From GWC2-40-17 sp035400705 (GTDB lineage Bacteria > Patescibacteriota > Patescibacteriia > Magasanikbacterales > UBA10003): a stretch of 11,527 nt of DNA. How positions within the stretch are numbered: position 1 is the stretch's first letter; each line of letters begins with the position of its first letter. The stretch spans positions 1 to 11,527 of the forward strand of contig DAOMZV010000023.1 in NCBI GenBank assembly GCA_035400705.1, written 5' to 3'. Shown piece after piece: positions 6,436 to 11,527 of the stretch. Position numbers and translations under genes: made by a program. The notes under the pieces were generated by a model that was given only the letters and a program-made list of their open reading frames with translations, was not told the DNA's origin and did not search any database.

Positions 6436-7137
6436 ATGAAATTCATACTTGGTCAAAAAATTCAGATGTCGCAAGTTTATAAAGAAAATGGCGATGCCGT
6501 ACCTGTGACTATCGTTCAGGCCGGACCTTGTTGGGTTACCCAAACTAAAGAGGTGTCTGGTAGAAAATCAATCCAGATTGGTTTTAAAAAAATTGCTGCC
6601 GCTAAATTAAACAAGCCACAAGCTGGTCATTTGAAAAATTTAGAAGCGGTTCGATTTCTTAAAGAATTTACTGATAATGAAGCTCAAGATTTACAAAGAG
6701 GTGATATATTTAATGCCGACATCTTTAAAGTAGGAGAAAAAATAGAAGTTACAGGTGTTTCTAAAGGAAAAGGCTATCAGGGTGTGGTTAAACGTCATGG
6801 CTTTGCTGGTGGTCCAGCAACTCATGGTCATAAAGATAACTTACGTATGCCTGGTGCCATTGGTGCTGGTGGCGTTCAAAGAGTCTTTAAAGGTTTACGT
6901 ATGGCTGGACGCATGGGTGGCGATCAAATTACCATTAAAAATTTAGAAATAGTGGAAATCGATTCTTTAAATAATATTTTAAAAATTAAAGGAGCTTTAC
7001 CAGGAGGCCGAAATACCTTATTAATTATTTCTGCCCCCGGGAAAATTACTGTTTTAAAGAAAGAAGAAAAACCAGTGGAGGCTCCAGTTGCAGCTGAGGT
7101 TGCAGAAGTTAAAAAAGAAGAAGCTACACAAGAATAA
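6436..7137 (+). CDS. rplC: 50S ribosomal protein L3
   Basis: L3 binds 23S rRNA early in assembly and sends a loop towards the peptidyl transferase centre. The product from 6436 is 233 residues with the L3 pattern: MKFILGQKIQMSQVY, VTIVQAGPCWVTQ, VTGVSKGKGYQGVVKRHGF followed by GGPATHGHKDN (about residues 105-135), and FKGLRMAGRMGGDQIT. About 25 residues at the C-terminus (from 208, Lys/Glu/Ala/Val-rich) are extra compared with the 209-residue E. coli protein. The start at 6436 was chosen because the conserved L3 N-terminus begins there; the frame is open upstream to a TTG at 6346, but that would translate through the terminator hairpin. It is first in the long ribosomal protein run, with rplD 10 bp downstream. 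Confidence 0.97.
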   Translation: MKFILGQKIQMSQVYKENGDAVPVTIVQAGPCWVTQTKEVSGRKSIQIGFKKIAAAKLNKPQAGHLKNLEAVRFLKEFTDNEAQDLQRGDIFNADIFKVGEKIEVTGVSKGKGYQGVVKRHGFAGGPATHGHKDNLRMPGAIGAGGVQRVFKGLRMAGRMGGDQITIKNLEIVEIDSLNNILKIKGALPGGRNTLLIISAPGKITVLKKEEKPVEAPVAAEVAEVKKEEATQE

Positions 7138-7147
7138 ATTTTAATTT

Positions 7148-7780
7148 ATGGCTAAGGCTAATATCTACAATTTTAAAGGCGAAAATGTTGGTGCAGTTGA
7201 TTTAGCACCAGAAATTTTTGAAGTAAAAATCAAACCCGGTTTATTGCACGAGGTTATGGTTAGTATGGATGCTAATCAAAGACAGGTTTTGGCTCATGCT
7301 AAAACCAGAGGCGAAGTTAAAGGCGGAGGCAAAAAACCTTGGAAGCAAAAGGGTACTGGCCGAGCGAGAGCTGGTTCTTCTAGATCACCACTATGGAAAG
7401 GTGGTGGAGTAACTTTTGGTCCTTCTAAAGATCGTAATTTTAAAGTTAAAATTAACCAAAAAGTTAAACAATTGGCCATGAAAATGACTTTATCAAACAA
7501 AGTGGCTGAAAAATCTTTAATTTTATTAGATTCTTTTAATTTGGAAAAACCACAAACTAAAATTTTTACTCAGATTAAGAAAAGCTTGCCTTTAATTGGA
7601 AAAAAAGTTTTGTTGGTTTTTTGCGACAAAGAACAGAATATGCGTTTAGCTTCGAGAAACGTTGTGGGTGTTAAACAAGTTGCTTTGCAAGAGTTGAGTG
7701 CCTTAGATTTGCTAAAAACAGATTCCATTGTTACTACTAAAGAAGCAGTTGATTTTTGGACTAAAGTTTATAAGAAATAA
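7148..7780 (+). CDS. rplD: 50S ribosomal protein L4
   Basis: L4 reaches into the exit tunnel, where its extended loop helps form the constriction with L22; in E. coli free L4 also represses the S10 operon by attenuation and at translation. The 210 residues are near the usual length. The tunnel loop is clear at about 53-91: TRGEVKGGGKKPWKQKGTG, RARAGSSRSPLWKGGG and TFGP. The globular C-terminal part includes KMTLSNKVAEKSL, and a second Rossmann-like half with LLVFCDKEQN and ARNV-type residues in place of the usual S-x-R-N-V. It lies 10 bp after rplC and 5 bp before rplW. Given the attenuator-like leader before rplC, L4 is the obvious candidate regulator, but only by analogy. Confidence 0.98.
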   Translation: MAKANIYNFKGENVGAVDLAPEIFEVKIKPGLLHEVMVSMDANQRQVLAHAKTRGEVKGGGKKPWKQKGTGRARAGSSRSPLWKGGGVTFGPSKDRNFKVKINQKVKQLAMKMTLSNKVAEKSLILLDSFNLEKPQTKIFTQIKKSLPLIGKKVLLVFCDKEQNMRLASRNVVGVKQVALQELSALDLLKTDSIVTTKEAVDFWTKVYKK

Positions 7781-7785
7781 TTACT

Positions 7786-8283
7786 ATGGGAATTTTAAAT
7801 CGTTGGGCAACCAAAAAAGAAAATGAGCAAGCGAATGAAAAACGTGCTGCTTCAGCTATTAAAAAAGTTAAAGAAACTACTAAGACTACTACTAAAGAAG
7901 CCGCTGCTGAAACCAAAACAGAAAAAAAAGTAGTTAAACCAGTTGAAGAAAAGAAAAAAGAAGTAAAAACCGCAGCAACAGAAAAAGAGGTGACTGCTAA
8001 AACTGCTTATAAAGTTTTAATTCGTCCTCTAATTACCGAAAAAAGCACCTATTTACAGAGTGAAGGAACTTATGTGTTTGAAGTGTTTCCTTCTACTACT
8101 AAAACAGAAATTAAGAAAGCTGTTCAAGCTTTATATAAAGTTAAAGTAACAGGAATTAGAATTGTTAATTTACAAGGAAAACAAGTTCGTTTTGGCCGAG
8201 TCCAAGGCAGGAGAAAAGCTAGTAAAAAAGCCATGGTGACTTTGCAAAAAGGACAAGTTATTGAATTGCATAAGAATGTTTAA
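7786..8283 (+). CDS. rplW: 50S ribosomal protein L23 with long N-terminal extension
   Basis: L23 sits at the mouth of the exit tunnel and docks trigger factor and signal recognition particle. The L23 core occupies about residues 74-165: YKVLIRPLITEKSTYL, YVFEVFPSTTKTEIKKAVQALYKVKV, and GRRKASKKAMVTL. Glu85 in the ITEK segment matches the E. coli Glu18 that contacts trigger factor. The first 70 residues are extra: MGILNRWATKK, then Lys/Glu/Ala/Thr-rich low-complexity sequence (KETTKTTTKEAA, VEEKKKEV) of the kind expected to be disordered or helical. E. coli L23 has 100 residues. The extension is in frame, has no alternative ATG near the core start, and begins 5 bp after rplD, so it is likely real. 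rplB follows after 5 bp. Confidence 0.97.
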   Translation: MGILNRWATKKENEQANEKRAASAIKKVKETTKTTTKEAAAETKTEKKVVKPVEEKKKEVKTAATEKEVTAKTAYKVLIRPLITEKSTYLQSEGTYVFEVFPSTTKTEIKKAVQALYKVKVTGIRIVNLQGKQVRFGRVQGRRKASKKAMVTLQKGQVIELHKNV

Positions 8284-8288
8284 TAGCT

Positions 8289-9116
8289 ATGCCAGTAAAA
8301 ACATACAAAAAAAATTCAGCCGGTAGAAGATTTTCCAGTGTCGATACTTTTGAAGATATTACCAAAAGCACTCCGGAAAAATCTTTATTATTAAAACCTA
8401 CTAGAAAAAATGGCCGCTCTTTAGGCTTGATTACTGTTAGACATAGAGGGGGTGGTGCTAGACGTTTTTATAGATTAGTTGATTTTAAACAGCAAAAATA
8501 CGATGTGTCTGCCGAAGTTTTAGGTATTGAATATGATCCAAATCGTGGTGCTCGTTTGGCTTTAATAAAATATGAAGATGGCACCAAGAGCTATATTATC
8601 GCTCCGTTAGGTATTAAAGTTGGCGAAAAAATTATTTCTTCTTTAGATAAGGTTGAGGCGAAATTAGGTAACCGCATGCCTTTAATGAATATTCCAGTTG
8701 GTTTTACTGTTCATAATGTGGAATTACAACCTAAAAATGGTGGTAAGCTTTGCCGCGGTGCTGGAAATTTCATCCAATTGATGGCTGTGGAAGGGGATTA
8801 TGCTACTTTAAAAATGCCCTCTGGAGAACAAAGAAAAGTTTTAAAAGCTTGCTCTGCTTCCATTGGACAAGTTAGTAATCCCGATCGCAGCTTGATTCGT
8901 TGGGGTAAGGCCGGAAGAAAGAGACATTTGGGTTGGAGACCATCAGTTAGAGGCAAGGCGATGAATCCAGTTGATCACCCACACGGAGGGGGTGAAGGCC
9001 ATAACCCTATTGGTATGGCTAGACCAGAAACCCCATGGGGTAAACCAGCTTTGGGTATGAAGACCAGAAAATCAAAGAAATGGAGTAATAAATTAATCAT
9101 TAAACGCAGAAAATAA
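8289..9116 (+). CDS. rplB: 50S ribosomal protein L2
   Basis: L2 binds 23S rRNA near the peptidyl transferase centre and is needed for subunit association. The 275 residues match the family throughout: VKTYKKNSAGRR, RNNGR-like KNGRSLGLITVRHRGGG, the RRFYRLVDFK segment, EYDPNRGARLALIKYEDG, HNVELQPKNGGKLCRGAG, and SNPDRSLIRWGKAGRKR. The most conserved block, MNPVDHPHGGGEG (225-237), is intact, and His230 corresponds to the E. coli His229 implicated in activity. The C-terminus ends with KTRKSKKWSNK and IIKRRK. No extension or truncation. It lies 5 bp after rplW and 12 bp before rpsS. Confidence 0.99.
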   Translation: MPVKTYKKNSAGRRFSSVDTFEDITKSTPEKSLLLKPTRKNGRSLGLITVRHRGGGARRFYRLVDFKQQKYDVSAEVLGIEYDPNRGARLALIKYEDGTKSYIIAPLGIKVGEKIISSLDKVEAKLGNRMPLMNIPVGFTVHNVELQPKNGGKLCRGAGNFIQLMAVEGDYATLKMPSGEQRKVLKACSASIGQVSNPDRSLIRWGKAGRKRHLGWRPSVRGKAMNPVDHPHGGGEGHNPIGMARPETPWGKPALGMKTRKSKKWSNKLIIKRRK

Positions 9117-9128
9117 TTTGAATTTATT

Positions 9129-9464
9129 ATGAGTAGAAGTTTAAAAAAAGGCGCCTTTACCGATCCAAAGTTATTGGCTAAACTAGCCAAATTAAGACCG
9201 GGCGACAAAACAATTATTAAAACTTGGTCCAGAACATCTGTTGTTACTCCAGAAATGGTCGGTTTTACTATTGGTGTTCATAATGGCAAGCAACATTTAC
9301 CAGTTATCATTGTAGAAAACATGGTTGGACATAAATTAGGGGAATTTTCTCCTAGCAAAAAATTTGTCCGTCATGGTGGTAAGATGCAAAAAGAATTAGA
9401 AACCAAACAAGCTGAATCAGAAAAAGCCGCTTTGAAGGCATCTAAGACTGAGGCTAAAAAATAA
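9129..9464 (+). CDS. rpsS: 30S ribosomal protein S19
   Basis: S19 is a head protein of the small subunit that pairs with S13 and contacts the A-site finger and bridge region. The family core is intact: MSRSLKKGAFTDPKLL, KTWSRTSVVTPEMVGFTIGVHNGKQHLPV, and ENMVGHKLGEFSPSKKFV followed by RHGGK. The product is 111 residues against 92 in E. coli; after about residue 86 there is a Lys/Glu/Ala-rich tail (KELETKQAESEKAALKASK). Ribosomal S19 tails can reach towards the decoding centre, so the added charge may matter, but this is inference. It lies 12 bp after rplB and 11 bp before rplV. Confidence 0.98.
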   Translation: MSRSLKKGAFTDPKLLAKLAKLRPGDKTIIKTWSRTSVVTPEMVGFTIGVHNGKQHLPVIIVENMVGHKLGEFSPSKKFVRHGGKMQKELETKQAESEKAALKASKTEAKK

Positions 9465-9475
9465 TTTGACCTCCT

Positions 9476-9820
9476 ATGGAAATTAAATCACAAGTAAAAT
9501 TTATAAGAATGTCATCTCGTAAGGTAGAATTGGTTATAGAGATGCTTCGCAAGAAATCAGTTACTGATGCTGAAAATATCTTGCGTTTTAGCAAGAAATT
9601 GGCAGCCAAACCTGTAGCCAAACTTTTAAAAGCGGCTGTGGCTGATGCTGAACATAACTTTAAACTATCCAAAGAGAATTTATTTGTTAAATCAATTGTG
9701 GTAGGACAGGGTACTTCCTTAAAAAGATGGCGTCCTCGCGCTTTTGGTCGAGCGGCACCTATTAAAAAACATACCTGTCACGTTTCTATAGTTTTGGAAG
9801 ATAAAGTCAAAAATAAATAA
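9476..9820 (+). CDS. rplV: 50S ribosomal protein L22
   Basis: L22 binds several 23S rRNA domains, and its long beta-hairpin lines the exit tunnel beside the L4 loop. The 114 residues show RMSSRKVELVIEMLRKKSV at the N-terminus, AVADAEHNFKL in the middle, and the tunnel hairpin from about 77: VGQGTSLKRWRPRAFGRAA followed by PIKKHTCHVSIVL. Length matches the family. The start codon is preceded directly by ACCTCCT (9469-9475), the same letters as the anti-Shine-Dalgarno core of 16S rRNA rather than its complement, so it is not a ribosome binding site of the usual kind. It lies 11 bp after rpsS and 5 bp before rpsC. Confidence 0.98.
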   Translation: MEIKSQVKFIRMSSRKVELVIEMLRKKSVTDAENILRFSKKLAAKPVAKLLKAAVADAEHNFKLSKENLFVKSIVVGQGTSLKRWRPRAFGRAAPIKKHTCHVSIVLEDKVKNK

Positions 9821-9825
9821 AATTT

Positions 9826-10500
9826 ATGGGTCACAAAGTACATCCTACAATTTTCCGCATGTCCACAATCTATAAGTGGAATTCCAAATGGTTTTCATCT
9901 AACCGCGAATTGTATTCTAAATTTTTGCGTGAGGATATTAAAATTAAAAATTATTTGGGTAAGAAATTAAAAGAATCTGGTATTGATTCCATTCAGATTG
10001 AAAGAAACGCCAAAGAAGTGGTAGTTACTTTAATTGTGGCCAAACCGGGTGTAATTATTGGACGCGGAGGCGCTGGAATTGAAGAAGTGCGAAAAGATTT
10101 ACAAAAAAACTTTTTTAAGAAAAATACCAATTTTAAATTAAACGTTCAGGAATGTGTTAAACCTAATTTGTCAGCCCATATTGTTATCCAGTCCATGGTT
10201 AATGATTTGGAGAAACGTATGCCTTTCAGAAGAGTTTTGAAAACTACTATTGAAAAGGTTAGAAAAGCTGGAGCTTTGGGTGTTAAAGTGATGGTTTCCG
10301 GACGTTTAAACGGTGCGGAAATTGCCCGAAGAGAAATGTTGGTTTCTGGAAAAATTCCTTTACAGAATTTACGTGCTGATATTGATTACGCTGGAGAAGT
10401 GGCTCGTACCATTTATGGCGCTATTGGTGTTAAAATTTGGATTTATCGCGGAGAAATTTTTAATACTAAAAATAATAACGCGAATACAGTCAATAAATAA
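9826..10500 (+). CDS. rpsC: 30S ribosomal protein S3
   Basis: S3 is located at the mRNA entry channel of the 30S head and contributes to mRNA unwinding. The 224 residues begin MGHKVHPTIFR, then WNSKWF and a type II KH domain with the GVIIGRGGAGIE loop (75-86; GxxG at 79-82). The C-terminal domain has LEKRMPFRRVLK (128-139), which carries the basic residues of the entry-site helicase region, then VMVSGRLNGAEIARRE, PLQNLRADIDYA and YGAIGVKIWIYRGEI. It ends in an Asn-rich tail (TKNNNANTVNK), shorter than the E. coli tail. It lies 5 bp after rplV and 15 bp before rplP. Confidence 0.99.
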   Translation: MGHKVHPTIFRMSTIYKWNSKWFSSNRELYSKFLREDIKIKNYLGKKLKESGIDSIQIERNAKEVVVTLIVAKPGVIIGRGGAGIEEVRKDLQKNFFKKNTNFKLNVQECVKPNLSAHIVIQSMVNDLEKRMPFRRVLKTTIEKVRKAGALGVKVMVSGRLNGAEIARREMLVSGKIPLQNLRADIDYAGEVARTIYGAIGVKIWIYRGEIFNTKNNNANTVNK

Positions 10501-10515
10501 TTTTTCATAGATGAT

Positions 10516-10929
10516 ATGCTATTCCCTAAAAAAGTAAAACATAGAAAGTGGCATAAAGGCAGAAGAAGAAATACTGGTATTGCTACTGCTAAAAATTATG
10601 TAGCTTATGGGTCTTTTGGTTTAAAAGCCATGACTCCTGCTTGGGTTAATGCCAGACAGATTGAAGCTGCTCGTCGCACTATCACTAGATCATTAAGAAA
10701 AGGCGGTAAGGTCTGGATTAGAATTTTTCCTGATAAGCCAATTACTAATCATGGTAATGAAAGCGTTATGGGTGGAGGCAAGGGTGCGGTGGATTATTAT
10801 GTCGCTCCTGTTAAACCAGGCACTATCATGTTTGAAATGGATGGGGTGGACGAAGCAGTGGCTAAAAAAGCTTTACATTTGGCAGCTTATAAATTGCCAA
10901 TGAAATGCACTTTTGTTAAAAAAGTTTAA
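10516..10929 (+). CDS. rplP: 50S ribosomal protein L16
   Basis: L16 organises the A-site tRNA binding region of the large subunit. The 137 residues show the family pattern: MLFPKKVKHRKWHKGRRR, YGSFGLKAMTPAWVNARQIEAARR, GGKVWIRIFPDKPIT, and then DYYVAPVKPGTIMFEMDGV. By eye alignment, the segment after KPIT reads NHGNESVMGGGKG where E. coli has EKPLAVRMGKGKG, so the position of E. coli Arg81 (hydroxylated there by the oxygenase YcfD/RoxA) is Val84 here, and the first Lys of the MGKGKG motif is Gly. The rest of the protein is normal. The start has an overlapping out-of-frame ATG at 10511, but 10516 gives the canonical N-terminus. rpmC follows after 5 bp. Confidence 0.98.
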   Translation: MLFPKKVKHRKWHKGRRRNTGIATAKNYVAYGSFGLKAMTPAWVNARQIEAARRTITRSLRKGGKVWIRIFPDKPITNHGNESVMGGGKGAVDYYVAPVKPGTIMFEMDGVDEAVAKKALHLAAYKLPMKCTFVKKV

Positions 10930-10934
10930 TATTT

Positions 10935-11120
10935 ATGAAAGCAACAGAATTAAAACAAAAAACTAAGGAAGAATTAGAAGATATTTTAAAGAGGGAGCAA
11001 GAAAAAAAGCGCGAATTGCGTTTTCGAGCCTCTTCTAGAGAATTAAAGAATGTTAAGGAAATTGATAAAACTAAGAAAACAATTGCTAGAATTAAGACAG
11101 TTTTAAAGGCCTTAAATTAA
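10935..11120 (+). CDS. rpmC: 50S ribosomal protein L29
   Basis: L29 is a small two-helix protein beside L23 at the exit tunnel. The 61 residues fit the family in length and pattern: MKATELKQKTKEELEDILKREQEKK, an ELRFRASSRELKN turn region matching the usual L-R-F-x-x-A-x-x-x-L-x-N, and a second helix DKTKKTIARIKTVLKAL. It is Lys/Glu-rich as L29 usually is. It lies between rplP (5 bp) and rpsQ (1 bp), the standard S10 cluster position, which supports the assignment. Confidence 0.97.
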   Translation: MKATELKQKTKEELEDILKREQEKKRELRFRASSRELKNVKEIDKTKKTIARIKTVLKALN

Positions 11121-11121
11121 T

Positions 11122-11361
11122 ATGGAAAAAGCTAAACAAAAAAGAAAATTCAGTGGTGTGGTGGTGTCCAATGGTGCAAATAAAACCATCGCGGTTAAGG
11201 TTGATCGTGTGAGAAAGAATTCCAAATATAATAAACAATATACTGTCAGCAAGAATTATCAAGTTCACGATGAAAAAAATCAGTATAAAGTAGGGGATAA
11301 AGTTTCTTTTGTAGAGTGCCGCCCCTTGTCCAAGACTAAGAAATGGCGCGTTACTTATTAA
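11122..11361 (+). CDS. rpsQ: 30S ribosomal protein S17
   Basis: S17 is a primary 16S rRNA binder of the OB-fold class, acting early in 30S body assembly. The 79 residues show RKFSGVVVSNGANKTIAVKVDR, then KYNKQYTVSKNYQVHDEKNQY and KVGDKVSFVECRPLSKTKKWRV; the VGD-V-x-x-x-E-C-R-P-L-S-K-x-K motif is diagnostic. Length is close to the 84 residues in E. coli. It begins a single base after the rpmC stop, so translation of the two is probably coupled, and precedes rplN by 12 bp. Confidence 0.98.
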   Translation: MEKAKQKRKFSGVVVSNGANKTIAVKVDRVRKNSKYNKQYTVSKNYQVHDEKNQYKVGDKVSFVECRPLSKTKKWRVTY

Positions 11362-11373
11362 AAAATATAAAGT

Positions 11374-11527
11374 ATGATTCAGCATAGGTCAATGTTAACT
11401 GTCGCCGACAACTCTGGAGCTAAAATTGTTCAGTGTGTCAGAGTGTTAGGTGGCTACAAAAAACGTTATTCAACAATCGGCGATATTTTTACCGCTGTTG
11501 TTAAGAAGGCTGAGCCTTATGGCACAG
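11374..11527 (+). CDS. rplN: 50S ribosomal protein L14, 3' truncated by window end
   Basis: L14 binds 23S rRNA and forms an intersubunit bridge with 16S helix 44; its surface is also the docking site of the silencing factor RsfS. The first 51 residues are visible: MIQHRSMLTVADNSGAKIVQ, VRVLGGYKKRYSTIGDIFTA and VVKKAEPYGT, which match the family N-terminus (usual full length about 122). The frame is open to the end of the window. The ATG at 11374 gives the conserved M-I-Q start, 12 bp after rpsQ. This continues the normal S10 to spc gene order, so rplX and rplE would be expected next. Confidence 0.97.
   Translation, partial: MIQHRSMLTVADNSGAKIVQCVRVLGGYKKRYSTIGDIFTAVVKKAEPYGT

Overview
The window is an AT-rich bacterial translation locus, all on the + strand. 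It is a str-like cluster (rpsL, rpsG, fusA, tuf) running into the S10 cluster in its usual bacterial order (rpsJ, rplC, rplD, rplW, rplB, rpsS, rplV, rpsC, rplP, rpmC, rpsQ, rplN), preceded by the 3' part of a site-2 protease gene and a small unknown gene. AT-rich DNA, lysine/glutamate-rich tails on several ribosomal proteins, the absence of Shine-Dalgarno sequences, and a small acidic unknown protein between fusA and tuf suggest an uncultivated Candidate Phyla Radiation (Patescibacteria) lineage, perhaps Parcubacteria-like. That placement is inference; no 16S gene is present. No frame uses TGA as a sense codon, so nothing points to the altered code of Gracilibacteria or SR1.

Layout. 1-585: M50 protease, cut by the window start. 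597-803: unknown 68-residue basic protein. 804-972: possible terminator, a near-consensus promoter (TTGACA, 17 bp, TATACT) and a leader hairpin before rpsL. 973-1864: rpsL and rpsG. 1865-1922: terminator-like hairpin. 1923-4001: fusA. 4002-4081: second promoter (TTGACA, 17 bp, TAGAAT). 4082-4474: 130-residue acidic unknown protein. 4475-4608: GC-rich hairpin and third promoter (TTGCAT, 17 bp, extended TATACT). 4609-6157: tuf and rpsJ, 4 bp apart. 6158-6435: a 278-nt structured spacer with a strong terminator-like hairpin and competing pairings. 6436-11527: ten complete ribosomal protein genes with gaps of 1-15 bp, then the start of rplN.

How it works together. The genes supply ribosomal proteins of both subunits and the two elongation GTPases. 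Three promoters and two or three internal hairpins suggest that expression is divided into segments: rpsL-rpsG (with fusA by read-through), the unknown gene, tuf-rpsJ, and the long ribosomal protein run behind the 6158-6435 leader. The most notable non-textbook signals are that leader, a nearly invariant T just before the start codon in SD-less genes, the fusA-tuf intervening gene, and the low-complexity tails, above all about 70 residues on L23 at the exit-tunnel site. No tRNA, CRISPR array, insertion sequence or other mobile element was seen.
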